41,881 bases of DNA from an uncultured Acetobacteraceae bacterium (GTDB taxonomy: Bacteria > Pseudomonadota > Alphaproteobacteria > Acetobacterales > Acetobacteraceae), in NCBI GenBank assembly GCA_903877125.1, contig CAIRCM010000208.1, positions 1 to 41,881 on the forward strand. Reading direction: 5' to 3'. The notes below the pieces were generated by a model. It did no database searches. It saw only the letters and a list, made by a program, of their open reading frames with translations, and had not been told where the DNA came from. The translations under genes and the position numbers were made by a program. Positions 1 through 8,298 of this stretch are shown here, piece by piece (the first letter of the stretch is position 1; the number at the start of each line of letters is the position of its first letter).

Positions 1-71
1 ACAAACTATAGCGTGATCGCCGGAGGTGGAATCACACGGCGGCGTGAATCACGCGATCAAACAACGACTTA

Positions 72-110
72 TAGAGCACGATTGGGTCAACTTGACCCGA
101 TCGTGCTCTA
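72..110. repeat. 39-bp near-perfect palindrome downstream of paaK
   Basis: Positions 72-82 pair with 100-110 (11 bp) and 84-90 pair with 92-98 (7 bp). The single mismatched pair is 83/99 and the centre is one base, 91. It begins 12 bp beyond the paaK stop codon, so it could end the minus-strand paa transcript, but neither side has a T-run. Such long GGGTCAA/TTGACCC palindromes resemble dispersed intergenic repeats. I saw no second copy in the window. The stretch 1-71 also holds TGATCGC (14-20) facing GCGATCA (53-59) and no gene. Confidence 0.7.
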
Positions 111-122
111 ACGCGCCGCGCC

Positions 123-1412
123 TCAGTCCCTTGGCCGCCTGTCCACCAATCGCCGCGCTTTTCCCACCGACCGTTCCACCGCGCCCGGCGCTTCGATCAC
201 CACCCGGGTCGTCAGCCCGATCGTGTCCTTGATCCTGGACATGACCACCGCCGCCTCCATATCCATCCCGCCAGGGGCGTAGAATTCCGGCCGAGCCTCG
301 ACATGCACCGCGACCTCGTCCATCCGTCCCTCGCGGGTCAGAACAATGTGGTAATGCCCGGTCAGCGCCTCGCTCTTCAGCAACTGTTCCTCGATCTGCG
401 AGGGGAACATGTTCACCCCGCGCACGATCACCATATCGTCGCTGCGCCCAGTGACCTTCTCCATCCGCCGCATCGTCCGCGCCGTGCCCGGCAGCAGCCG
501 TGTCAGATCACGGGTCCGGTAGCGGATGACCGGCATCCCCTCTTTGGTCAAAGAGGTGAAGACCAACTCCCCTTTCGACCCATCGGGCAGCACCGCGCCG
601 GTCTCGGGGTCGATGATTTCGGGGTAGAAGTGGTCCTCCCAGATATGCAGCCCGTCCTTGGTCTCGATGCACTCGTTGGCCACGCCCGGTCCGATGACCT
701 CCGACAGCCCGTAGATATCGACAGCATCCATCGCGAACCCGTACTCGATCTCGGTCCGCATCGCGTTGGTCCAGGGTTCGGCGCCGAAGATGCCGATCTT
801 CAGCGACGATGCCCTTGGATCCAGCCCCTGCCGCTGAAACTCATCCATGATCGCCAGCATGTAGCTTGGCGTGACCATGATGATATCCGGCTTGAAATCC
901 GTGATCAGCTGCACTTGCCGTTCGGTCATCCCGCCGGACACCGGCACGACCGTGCAGCCCAGCCGTTCCGCCCCGTAATGCGCGCCCAGGCCGCCGGTGA
1001 ACAGCCCGTAGCCGTAGGCCACATGCACCATCATCCCCGGTCGCCCGCCGGCGGCGTAGATCGATCGCGCCGCGACATGCGCCCAAGTCTCGATATCTTT
1101 CGCCGTGTAGCCCACCACCGTCGGCTTGCCCGTGGTGCCCGACGACGCATGCACCCGCACAATCTGCTCCCGAGGCACCGCGAACATCCCGAATGGATAG
1201 TTCGCGCGCAGATCGTGCTTGGTCGTGAACGGGAGTTTGGCCAAATCTTCCAGACATTTGAAATCGTCCGGATGTACCCCCGCGGCGTCGAACGCGGCTT
1301 TGTAATGCGCCACGTTCGCATAGGCGTAGCGCAGCGTGGCGCTCAGACGAGTCAATTGCAGCGCGGCGATCTCATCCCGAGAAGCCGTTTCGATGGCGTC
1401 GAAACCCCGCAT
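123..1412 (-). CDS. paaK: Phenylacetate-CoA ligase PaaK
   Basis: This AMP-forming ligase activates phenylacetate with ATP and CoA to phenylacetyl-CoA, the first step of the aerobic hybrid phenylacetate pathway in the cytoplasm. The 429-residue protein has the usual family length. Visible signatures are the adenylate-binding loop SSGTTGKP at residues 90-97, the YGLSE motif in the middle, and the C-terminal lid region with the VTGRSDDM hinge. The ATG at 1412 is chosen because GGAGGA lies 6 nt upstream; the open frame runs much further but that extension is out-of-frame coding of neighbours. It is the last gene of a minus-strand operon, 14 nt behind the thioesterase gene. A related aryl-CoA ligase cannot be excluded, but the neighbours favour PaaK. 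Confidence 0.93.
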   Translation of the reverse strand: MRGFDAIETASRDEIAALQLTRLSATLRYAYANVAHYKAAFDAAGVHPDDFKCLEDLAKLPFTTKHDLRANYPFGMFAVPREQIVRVHASSGTTGKPTVVGYTAKDIETWAHVAARSIYAAGGRPGMMVHVAYGYGLFTGGLGAHYGAERLGCTVVPVSGGMTERQVQLITDFKPDIIMVTPSYMLAIMDEFQRQGLDPRASSLKIGIFGAEPWTNAMRTEIEYGFAMDAVDIYGLSEVIGPGVANECIETKDGLHIWEDHFYPEIIDPETGAVLPDGSKGELVFTSLTKEGMPVIRYRTRDLTRLLPGTARTMRRMEKVTGRSDDMVIVRGVNMFPSQIEEQLLKSEALTGHYHIVLTREGRMDEVAVHVEARPEFYAPGGMDMEAAVVMSRIKDTIGLTTRVVIEAPGAVERSVGKARRLVDRRPRD

Positions 1413-1426
1413 GTCCGTTCCTCCCA

Positions 1427-1855
1427 TTATGCGTGCGGAAAAAACCGTTCCCCGGTCAGCCGCGTATGACCGCGCATTTCCGCCACCACCGTACCATCCG
1501 CGCCGCTGACCCGCACGTCGTACATCCCCGACCGTCCGGATCGAACCCGTTCCTCGGCCGTCGCGACCAGCCGCTCGCCCAGGCGACCGGGCCGCACATA
1601 CGTGATCGAGATGTGCTGGGCCACCGCCTTCGCGCCATGCGCATTGCTGGCAAACGCCATCGCGGAGTCCGCCAGTGTCAGGATGAACCCGCCATGGCAG
1701 ACGCCCAGCCCGTTCACCATCGCCTGGGTCACGGTCATCGAAAGCACCGATGTCCCCGGTCCGACCGCATCCAGCGTCATGCCCAACCCCTGGCTGGCAT
1801 GATCGTCCGCCCACATCGTCGCCGCGCAGGCCTTCGCCAGTTCGTCCGGCGTCAT
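1427..1855 (-). CDS. paaI: Hotdog-fold phenylacetyl-CoA thioesterase PaaI
   Basis: A 142-residue single-domain hotdog thioesterase. In the phenylacetate pathway PaaI hydrolyses stalled CoA esters, such as ring-hydroxylated phenylacetyl-CoA or the spontaneous dead-end product, and frees CoA. The motif N48-G-L-G-V-C-H-G-G followed by D63 matches the catalytic Asn/Asp arrangement known for PaaI (N46 and D61 in E. coli). Its ATG at 1855 overlaps the stop codon of the upstream paaG-like gene in an ATGA junction, so the two are probably translationally coupled. The position between paaG- and paaK-like genes supports the assignment. As a generic hotdog thioesterase its true substrate range is unknown. 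Confidence 0.88.
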   Translation of the reverse strand: MTPDELAKACAATMWADDHASQGLGMTLDAVGPGTSVLSMTVTQAMVNGLGVCHGGFILTLADSAMAFASNAHGAKAVAQHISITYVRPGRLGERLVATAEERVRSGRSGMYDVRVSGADGTVVAEMRGHTRLTGERFFPHA

Positions 1856-2637
1856 CGGGGGAACGCCGGTGGCCGCTTTTCCAGGAATGCACGCACACCC
1901 TCGGCGAATTCCGCCCCGTGCCCGGCTTCGCCCTGCAGCGTGGCTTCAAGCGCCAACTGGGTGTGTAGATCGTTGAATGGCGCGACATCGAAAATCCGCT
2001 TCATCGCCCCCAGCGCCTTGGTCGGCCCCTTGGCCAGCGCGGCGGTCATTGCCTCGGCTTCGGTCATCAGCGCGTCCGGCTCCACCGCTTTCCAGATCAT
2101 CCCCCAGGCCGCCGCCGTCTCCGCGTCGATCGCATCGCCCAGCATCGACATCGCCCTCGCTCGGGCCGCGCCGACGGACTGGGTCAACAAGGTGCTGGTG
2201 CCCGAATCCGGCACCAGACCGATCTTGACGAAGGCCTGCACGAACCGGGCGGTCTTCGCCGCCAGCACGATGTCGCAAGCCAGCGCGAACCCAACGCCGG
2301 CCCCGGCCGCGACCCCATTGACGGCGCACACCACCGGCAGCCGCGACGCCCGAATTCGCCGCACAACATCGTGGTGGTAGCGGCCGGCCAAAGCCGCCAG
2401 GTCCGGCGCGCCTTGCGGACCGGGCGTCACGTCCGGTCCAAGCTCCTGACCCGCGCAGAACCCGCGCCCCACGCCGGTCAGCAGGATCGCCCGGCAGGAT
2501 TCATCGGCCTCCGCCGCCGTCAGGGCCGCCACGAGACGTTCGAGCATCGGGGCGTTGACAGCGTTGAGGCGGGCAGGGGCGTTGAGCAGAATTTTCCGCC
2601 AGCCGTCATGCGATTCGACGCTTATGTCTTCGGTCAT
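1852..2637 (-). CDS. paaG: PaaG-like enoyl-CoA hydratase/isomerase
   Basis: A 261-residue crotonase-fold protein. PaaG isomerises the ring epoxide of phenylacetyl-CoA to an oxepin and later shifts double bonds during beta-oxidation. The CoA-binding FCAGQEL motif sits at about 60-66, the oxyanion-hole region GVAAGAGVGFALACD at about 108-122, and the GLVPDSG motif places D144 where PaaG carries its catalytic Asp. The start at 2637 is preceded by a GGGGGGAA run 5 nt upstream. It is the first gene of the operon paaG-paaI-paaK. The epoxidase genes paaABCDE and the hydrolase gene paaZ are not in this window. It might act as a general enoyl-CoA isomerase. Confidence 0.85.
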   Translation of the reverse strand: MTEDISVESHDGWRKILLNAPARLNAVNAPMLERLVAALTAAEADESCRAILLTGVGRGFCAGQELGPDVTPGPQGAPDLAALAGRYHHDVVRRIRASRLPVVCAVNGVAAGAGVGFALACDIVLAAKTARFVQAFVKIGLVPDSGTSTLLTQSVGAARARAMSMLGDAIDAETAAAWGMIWKAVEPDALMTEAEAMTAALAKGPTKALGAMKRIFDVAPFNDLHTQLALEATLQGEAGHGAEFAEGVRAFLEKRPPAFPR

Positions 2638-2720
2638 GGATTCCCCCCGTCTTGTCCCGGCCAATCTACACCGCGAACGTCGATCACGCGCTAGCATCTC
2701 GCCACACGGCGGTGCACCAA

Positions 2721-2735
2721 CAAGGCTCGGCCTTG
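2721..2735. repeat. Small inverted repeat between paaG and the membrane gene
   Basis: CAAGGC (2721-2726) and GCCTTG (2730-2735) form a perfect 6-bp stem with a 3-nt loop. It lies 57 nt beyond the stop codon of the minus-strand membrane protein gene and about 85 nt before the paaG start. No T-tract follows on the minus strand, so a terminator role is only a possibility. Confidence 0.35.
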
Positions 2736-2792
2736 CTGCGTCAGGCGTGCGAGACCAGCCGGTGCGACCGATCATGCCCCGGGCCATCTCAG

Positions 2793-4457
2793 TCACTTCA
2801 TCGGTTGCGAGACCAACACTTGCCGCGTGCCCGGACCTGGCATCCCGTGCAGCAGGATGCTGCTGAATGTCGGCGGTTCGATCATGATATCGGTGTCCCC
2901 CGCCGGTAATCGCAGACCCAGCCGCGGCTCGTCGGGGGGGCTGTCGAGCACCTCGATGCCCGGAGGCAGATGAAGCCTCTGGACACCGGTGGCCAGGATT
3001 GGCAGCCGGGCCATGGTCGCGGCCGTACAACTGATCCGGTAGGTCCGGTTGATTCGCCCGCTTTGCGGCGCGAGCGCCGTGCGGCAGGGACCGGCATCGT
3101 CGCGGCGCCATCGCACCAGCAGCGGCAGTGTCTGCCTCGCATCGAGACCCGGCAGGCGCGGCAGGTATTCCAAGTAAAGCACCACATCGGCCGGCGGCCG
3201 CCCATCGATTTCGGCCCGAGACATCAACGCCACGTCCCCGTTCCGGAATATGCCGGATGTTGCCGCGGTTCCGCCCGCCATCGCCAGGACGATCAGCAGC
3301 GACGCCACCGGAGCGACACGCGCCAGACTGCCGGCAAGCCCGAGCGCGATGCCGATCAGCGCTGGCGAGATCAGCGAAAGCAACCGCCAGGGGAACTGCA
3401 AATACGCGAAGCCTGGTATCGCGTCGTAAAGCCACATCAATGGCCGAAGTTGCAAAAGCATCCCGGCGAGAATGAAAAGCCCCACCAGGCTGAGCCCTTT
3501 CCCCGCGGCCGGCGTCCGCCGCGACAGGGCCAAACCCGTCGCCGACGCCACCAGCCCCGCGAGCACGAAGCTGTCCAACTGGACGCTGTAGGGCACACCG
3601 GGAGCGCCCCACCGGTACCCGCTGTCCCAGAAATACCGCCACAGGTCCTTCGAAGAGGCCAACGGGCGCATTTCGGTGATCAGAAACTGCACATCCACCG
3701 TCGCGCCGGCCTGAAACGACACATACCCCTGCGGCAGTACGAATATCGCGAAAATCGCCGTCGCGATGGCCAGCGGACCCGCGTTGCGGATTGTCAGCAT
3801 CCGATGAATGCGCGGTAACAGAAACAATCCGGCGCAGACGGTCATGATCGCGACAGCGGCATAAGCGAGCGCGCTATGGGCAAAATAGAGGCCCGTCAGC
3901 ACCGGGCCGATCCACCAACGTATACGTCCATCCTCTGCGAGGCGGGCAAACCAGAGCAGTACCCAGGGAATCAAAAATAATGCGGAACACTCGGCATAAG
4001 CGCCACGCACCAGCCAGTCGGTCACGGTCCAGTTGGCGAATATCAGCAGAACCGGCGCAGCCAGCCGGCCCGCGCGGCTGGCGCCGAGCGCGTCGGCCAA
4101 GGCGGCGATCCCAATGCCACCGATGAATGAAAACAGCACTTGCCCAATGAGGATACCGTCTTTACAGTCGTCGGCCAGCGCAACGAAACCCGCGGCGGGC
4201 CAGAAAAACAGCCGATGGTAGATCGCGGGGAACGGCGAACCGAAGCCCGCGTTGTCTATGGGCGACCAGACCGGCAACCAGTCCCCGTCCCGGAACAGGT
4301 CGGCCATCATCGTGGTGCGCCAAAATACGTTGACGCCCTCATGTTCTGCTGGGAATCCGGGCGCCAGAGCGACCGGCAGAATCGAAGCCAAGCTGGCCGC
4401 CAGCGCAACAAGGCCGACGGTCCCCCATGCGACGAATTCAGCGCGGCGACCTGTCAT
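2793..4457 (-). CDS. Polytopic membrane protein, GT-C/YfhO-like
   Basis: A 554-residue integral membrane protein of about ten hydrophobic segments with a C-terminal soluble part (about residues 390-554). The first loop after TM1 carries an acidic/Trp-rich stretch (residues about 38-75, with the WSPIDNAGFGSP motif), and a later FPWRLLSL motif precedes a TM helix. Both are typical of the large family annotated as 'PTPS-related' or YfhO-like membrane proteins, thought to be GT-C-fold glycosyltransferases using lipid-linked sugars. No catalytic residue can be named with certainty. The gene stands alone, 155 bp from the paa operon and divergent from proS. Function remains unknown beyond a probable cell-envelope role. 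Confidence 0.7.
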   Translation of the reverse strand: MTGRRAEFVAWGTVGLVALAASLASILPVALAPGFPAEHEGVNVFWRTTMMADLFRDGDWLPVWSPIDNAGFGSPFPAIYHRLFFWPAAGFVALADDCKDGILIGQVLFSFIGGIGIAALADALGASRAGRLAAPVLLIFANWTVTDWLVRGAYAECSALFLIPWVLLWFARLAEDGRIRWWIGPVLTGLYFAHSALAYAAVAIMTVCAGLFLLPRIHRMLTIRNAGPLAIATAIFAIFVLPQGYVSFQAGATVDVQFLITEMRPLASSKDLWRYFWDSGYRWGAPGVPYSVQLDSFVLAGLVASATGLALSRRTPAAGKGLSLVGLFILAGMLLQLRPLMWLYDAIPGFAYLQFPWRLLSLISPALIGIALGLAGSLARVAPVASLLIVLAMAGGTAATSGIFRNGDVALMSRAEIDGRPPADVVLYLEYLPRLPGLDARQTLPLLVRWRRDDAGPCRTALAPQSGRINRTYRISCTAATMARLPILATGVQRLHLPPGIEVLDSPPDEPRLGLRLPAGDTDIMIEPPTFSSILLHGMPGPGTRQVLVSQPMK

Positions 4458-4716
4458 GATGCGTGGATGTCCCGCCGGTCATCGGCTGCGAATCCCGGTC
4501 CCGCTTGGGACACGGCGACTGTCTGCCAACAACCCAATGATTAGCCCCTTATGCCGCAGTCATGGATCCAGCCCCCATCGCGGCCCGACCTGGCGACCGT
4601 TTACGCTGCCCGATACGCGAAATTCGCCACAGAGTTTACAAAGGTCTGCCCGTCGCCGGCATAGCGGAACGCCCGTCCGGGCGGCAATGGTCCGCATCGA
4701 CCGCCGTGAATCACAT

Positions 4717-4750
4717 CGGCCAGCCCACGGATATCCCCGCGGGCTGGCCG
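4717..4750. repeat. 10-bp inverted repeat upstream of proS
   Basis: Positions 4717-4726 are perfectly complementary to 4741-4750, with a 14-nt loop that itself contains CGG/CCG. The stem is GC-rich, but no T-run follows on the plus strand. It lies about 240 bp before proS and 260 bp from the divergent gene start. It may be a transcript hairpin or a protein-binding site. Confidence 0.55.
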
Positions 4751-4802
4751 AGCGCTTAGTGTTTCCTCCCCAAACTTTGCCCTGATTGACGCCCGGGCAC
4801 GG

Positions 4803-4820
4803 GGCTACCGCTTAGTAGCC
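4803..4820. repeat. 6-bp hairpin upstream of proS
   Basis: GGCTAC (4803-4808) and GTAGCC (4815-4820) form a perfect stem with a 6-nt loop. Together with the neighbouring inverted repeats it suggests a structured leader or a set of binding sites. Confidence 0.4.
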
Positions 4821-4892
4821 AATCGATCCCGGGGAGTCACGCGATTTCGGTCGCAATTTCGCCCTATTTGATGGATTTCTTACAAAAAACTG

Positions 4893-4907
4893 TTGTGCGG
4901 CGCACAA
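4893..4907. promoter_or_regulatory. 15-bp perfect palindrome, candidate operator
   Basis: TTGTGCG and CGCACAA flank a single central G, giving 7-bp perfect arms 86 nt before the proS start. A symmetric site of this size suits a dimeric repressor. I do not recognise the regulator. The site lacks the GTTC/GAAC pattern of LexA boxes. Confidence 0.4.
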
Positions 4908-4992
4908 ATCTTCCGGTTCGGCTCAGCCTCTGGCGGCTCGCGGCAAGCAGGGCTAGGGTCTCGCCGATCAGGCAACAGGACACCGGCCGACC

Positions 4993-6294
4993 ATGTATTT
5001 GTCTCGCGCATTCATCCCCACGATCAAGGAAATCCCGTCGGAGGCCCAGATCGCCTCGCACCGTCTGATGCTGCGCGCCGGCCTGGTGCGCCAGACCTCG
5101 GCGGGGATCTACGCGTGGCTGCCGTTGGGCTTGCGGGTGCTGCGTAATATCGAACGCATCGTGCGGGAGGAGCAGAACGCCGCAGGGGCGCAGGAAGTGC
5201 TGATGCCCACCATTCAGCCGGCCGAACTGTGGAAGGAAAGCGGCCGCTACGACGATTACGGCAAGGAGATGCTGCGCATCGTCGACCGGCATGAGCGGGA
5301 GATGCTCTACGGCCCGACGAACGAGGAAATGATCACCGACCTGTTCCGCCAATCGGTGAAGTCGTACCGCGAACTGCCGATCAATCTTTACCATATTCAG
5401 TGGAAATTCCGCGACGAGGTGCGGCCCCGGTTCGGCGTGATGCGCGGGCGGGAGTTCCTGATGAAGGACGCCTATTCGTTCGATGCGGACCATGCCGGCG
5501 CGGTGCGCAGCTACCGCGCGATGATGTTGGCCTATATGCGCACCTTCCAGCGCCTGGGCCTGAAGGCGATTCCCATGGTCGCCGATACCGGCCCGATCGG
5601 CGGCGATCTGTCGCACGAATTCATTGTCCTCGCGCCCACCGGCGAAAGCCAGGTTTATTACGATGCGTCGTTCGAGGGCGTAGATTACCTGGCGGGCGGC
5701 AACAACCCCGATCTGGACAAGTTCTTCGCCGATATCACCTCGCGCTATGCCGCGACCGATGAAAAGCACGACACGGCGAAATGGGCCGAGGTGCCGGAGG
5801 CAAACCGTCGCGAGGGCCGCGGGATCGAGGTCGGCCACATCTTCTATTTCGGCACAAAATACACCAAGGCGATGAACGTCTCGGTGGCCGGGCCTGACGG
5901 CAAGATGTTCCATCCGGAAATGGGCAGCTACGGCATCGGCGTGTCCCGCCTCGTCGGCGCGGCGATCGAGGCGAGCCACGACGACGCCGGCATCATCTGG
6001 CCGGACGCGATCGCCCCGTTCAAGGCCGCGATCCTAAATTTGAAGAATGGCGACGCGGCGTGCGACGGATTGTGCGAACGCCTCTATGCCGCGATGGACG
6101 GGGACGCCCTGTACGACGACCGGTCAGACCGGGCCGGCGTAAAGTTCAACGACGCCGATCTGATGGGTCATCCCTGGCAGATCATCGTCGGGCCACGCGG
6201 CGCGGCGGCAGGCAAGGTCGAACTGAAGCGCCGCGCGACGGGGGAACGGGCGGAGCTTTCGCCAGAGGACGCGTTGGCGAAGGTGTTGGGGTGA
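4993..6294 (+). CDS. proS: Prolyl-tRNA synthetase, short alphaproteobacterial type
   Basis: A cytoplasmic class II aminoacyl-tRNA synthetase that charges tRNA-Pro with proline. The protein has 433 residues, the short form found in alphaproteobacteria. It lacks the roughly 180-residue editing (INS) domain of the long bacterial enzymes, so misacylated Ala-tRNA would need a separate deacylase. Motif 2 ([10 protein letters not shown], then [12 protein letters not shown]) lies near residues 137-160, motif 3 ([10 protein letters not shown]) near 315, and the C-terminal anticodon-binding domain covers the last 100 residues. The ATG at 4993 gives the standard N-terminus (MYLSRAF); AGGA ends 12 nt upstream. 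It is followed after 11 nt by the LolC/E gene, a common alphaproteobacterial arrangement. Confidence 0.96.
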   Translation: MYLSRAFIPTIKEIPSEAQIASHRLMLRAGLVRQTSAGIYAWLPLGLRVLRNIERIVREEQNAAGAQEVLMPTIQPAELWKESGRYDDYGKEMLRIVDRHEREMLYGPTNEEMITDLFRQSVKSYRELPINLYHIQWKFRDEVRPRFGVMRGREFLMKDAYSFDADHAGAVRSYRAMMLAYMRTFQRLGLKAIPMVADTGPIGGDLSHEFIVLAPTGESQVYYDASFEGVDYLAGGNNPDLDKFFADITSRYAATDEKHDTAKWAEVPEANRREGRGIEVGHIFYFGTKYTKAMNVSVAGPDGKMFHPEMGSYGIGVSRLVGAAIEASHDDAGIIWPDAIAPFKAAILNLKNGDAACDGLCERLYAAMDGDALYDDRSDRAGVKFNDADLMGHPWQIIVGPRGAAAGKVELKRRATGERAELSPEDALAKVLG

Positions 6295-6305
6295 GATAGC
6301 GCGCT

Positions 6306-7559
6306 ATGTTCGGCCCCTTCGAACGTCTCGTCGCCGGTCGCTACCTCCGCGCCCGCAAAGGCGAACGATTCGTCTCGATCATCGCCATTTTCTCCCTTGT
6401 CGGCATCGCCCTGGGCGTGGCCACGCTGATCGTGGTGACCTCGGTCATGAGCGGGTTTCAAACCGAGCTCGTTAGCCGCGTCCTCGGTGCCAGCGGCCAT
6501 GTGACGATCGAGGCACACGCCGGGCAAAAGATCGATGGCTACCAGGATCTGGTCGGCCGGATCGCAAAACTCCCCGGCGTGGCCTCCGCGACGGCGGTGT
6601 TGGACGGTCAGGTTCTGCTGACAACCAACCAGGGCGGTTCGCGCGGCGGTCTGGTGCGCGGGATCGCACAGGCCGATCTACGGGCATTGCACGCGGTCGC
6701 CGACAATATCCTGGGCGGCAGTCTGAACGATTTCACCGGCGATGACGCGATTGCCGTGGGCGTGGGGGTAGCGAGGTTTTACGGGCTGCGAATCGGCGAT
6801 CCGCTGACGGTCATCTCCCCGCAGGGTGCGGCCACTGCTTTCGGCACAATCCCCCGCGTGCGCGCCTACAAGGTCGTTGCGGTGTTCGATGCCGGCCTGA
6901 GCCAGTATAATGACTCCGTCGTCTTCCTGCCGATGCCGGCGGCGCAGGCGTTCTTCCAGAAGCCCGATGCGGTGACGGGGATCGAGATACGGATGAACGA
7001 TCCCAGCAAGGTCGATACGATCGCCCCGGCCCTCGTCGGAATGATCCAGGGCAAGCCTGTCGATGCTCGGGATTGGCGACACTCCAACGATGGCATCATC
7101 GGCGTGCTGCAGGTGCAGAAGGACACGATGTTCATCGTCCTTGGCATGATCATCCTGGTGGCGGCGTTCAATGTGATCTCCTCGCTGATCATGCTGGTCA
7201 AGGACAAACGTGCCGATATCGCCGTGCTGCGCACCATTGGCGCGAGCAGCGGTGCGATCCTGCGCATCTTCCTGATGTGCGGCGCCTTTGTCGGTGTGTC
7301 TGGGACCTTGATTGGAACGATGATCGGCGTGGTGTTCTGCTGGAATATCCACGCCATTCAGCATGCGATTGAACAGATGACCGGCGGCCGCGTGTTCGAT
7401 GACCGCGTCTTCATGCTAAGCGCGCTGCCGAACACCATCGACTGGGGCGACGTGATCAGGGTGGTGGTGCTGGGCCTGGTCCTGTCGCTGCTGGCCACCG
7501 TGTATCCCAGTTGGCGCGCGGCTCGGACAGACCCGGTAGAGGCATTGCGGCACGAGTAA
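6306..7559 (+). CDS. Lipoprotein-releasing ABC permease LolC/LolE
   Basis: An inner-membrane subunit of the Lol transporter, which extracts mature lipoproteins from the inner membrane and hands them to LolA. The 417-residue protein has the family layout: TM1 at about residues 22-48, a large periplasmic domain to about 270, and three TM helices near 275-300, 315-345 and 375-400 in an FtsX/MacB-type domain. It ends with the typical [15 protein letters not shown] tail. Many alphaproteobacteria have one such LolC/E hybrid, followed by the ATPase gene lolD. Here no lolD follows and the next gene is hslV. It probably shares a transcript with proS, and a strong hairpin sits directly behind its stop codon. 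Confidence 0.92.
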   Translation: MFGPFERLVAGRYLRARKGERFVSIIAIFSLVGIALGVATLIVVTSVMSGFQTELVSRVLGASGHVTIEAHAGQKIDGYQDLVGRIAKLPGVASATAVLDGQVLLTTNQGGSRGGLVRGIAQADLRALHAVADNILGGSLNDFTGDDAIAVGVGVARFYGLRIGDPLTVISPQGAATAFGTIPRVRAYKVVAVFDAGLSQYNDSVVFLPMPAAQAFFQKPDAVTGIEIRMNDPSKVDTIAPALVGMIQGKPVDARDWRHSNDGIIGVLQVQKDTMFIVLGMIILVAAFNVISSLIMLVKDKRADIAVLRTIGASSGAILRIFLMCGAFVGVSGTLIGTMIGVVFCWNIHAIQHAIEQMTGGRVFDDRVFMLSALPNTIDWGDVIRVVVLGLVLSLLATVYPSWRAARTDPVEALRHE

Positions 7560-7580
7560 CCGTGCCGCCGCGCGGCACGG
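7560..7580 (+). terminator. GC-rich hairpin directly after lolC/E
   Basis: Positions 7560-7568 pair perfectly with 7572-7580 (9 bp) around a 3-nt loop, starting at the base after the TAA stop. The stem is very stable. No T-tract follows, so it may be an atypical terminator or a 3'-end stabiliser for the proS-lolC/E transcript. Confidence 0.5.
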
Positions 7581-7731
7581 AGATCGCGGACGCTTTCAAG
7601 CGGTTCCGCCTGAACAGTCGGTGCCCTCTGCTGGGTGCTTTTACCCGCTCGTGCCACAGACACCTGCCGGCGAGCATACGCGCATCGCAAGGGCTTGCCC
7701 CGGGCGCATCGAACATCCATCTACTGCCGTC

Positions 7732-8298
7732 ATGCAGAACATATCATCCACACAAGCCGACCCGATCGGCTGGCACGGCACCACCATCCTGTGCGTCCGC
7801 AGGGACGGCAAGGTGGCAATGGCCGGCGATGGTCAGGTCAGCCTCGGTCAGACCATCATCAAGGGGAACGCGCGCAAGGTCCGCCGGATTGGTGCGGGTG
7901 GCACGGTCCTGGCCGGCTTCGCCGGCGCTACGGCCGATGCGTTCACCTTGCTCGAACGGCTGGAAAGCAAGCTCGAGCGCTTTCCCAACCAACTCGAACG
8001 CGCCTGCGTCGAACTGGCAAAGGATTGGCGCACCGACCGCTATCTGCGCCGGCTGGAAGCCATGATGGCCGTCGCGGACAAATCCCACAGCTACACGCTC
8101 ACCGGTAACGGCGATGTGCTGGAACCGGAAGACGGCCTCATCGCCATCGGCTCCGGCGGCAATTTCGCCCTCTCCGCCGCGCGCGCACTCATCGACATCC
8201 CCGAACTCAGCGCCGAGGATATCGCCCGCAAGGCAATGCGGATCGCGGCGCAAATCTGCGTCTACACCAATGGCAATGTGATTGTTGAGACTATCTGA
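7732..8298 (+). CDS. hslV: ATP-dependent protease subunit HslV
   Basis: The proteolytic subunit of the HslUV (ClpQY) protease, a cytoplasmic dodecamer related to proteasome beta subunits. The 188-residue protein begins with a short propeptide; cleavage after G16 would expose the catalytic Thr at residue 17 (motif WHGTTIL). The [10 protein letters not shown] and [16 protein letters not shown] motifs match the family. The ATG at 7732 is preferred because it gives the usual short leader; the frame is open upstream to 7621. The stop overlaps the hslU start (TGATG), so the two subunits are translationally coupled. The 172-bp upstream region should hold its promoter; I see no convincing heat-shock sigma site. 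Confidence 0.95.
   Translation: MQNISSTQADPIGWHGTTILCVRRDGKVAMAGDGQVSLGQTIIKGNARKVRRIGAGGTVLAGFAGATADAFTLLERLESKLERFPNQLERACVELAKDWRTDRYLRRLEAMMAVADKSHSYTLTGNGDVLEPEDGLIAIGSGGNFALSAARALIDIPELSAEDIARKAMRIAAQICVYTNGNVIVETI

Larger units (their letters stand above)
4458..4992. other. Gene-free region between divergent genes
   Basis: This 535-bp stretch separates the start of the minus-strand membrane protein gene from proS. No open frame here has a ribosome binding site or a recognisable product. It does contain several inverted repeats (4717-4750, 4803-4820, 4893-4907), all on the proS side. I could not assign a riboswitch or known small RNA. Confidence 0.6.

Noticed and set aside
4458-4992. 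A T-box or other known riboswitch before proS
   Set aside because: No T-box sequence, no anti-terminator pair with a T-run, and the group is not known for T-boxes at proS.
4864-5979. A 371-codon open frame on the minus strand across proS
   Set aside because: It is fully antisense to proS, has low-complexity His/Arg composition and no family resemblance. It is a by-product of GC-rich codon use.
7694-7719. A heat-shock (RpoH) promoter before hslV: CTTGCC, 14-nt spacer, CATCCA
   Set aside because: Only a partial match, and the start site would leave a leader of a few bases. Too weak to call.
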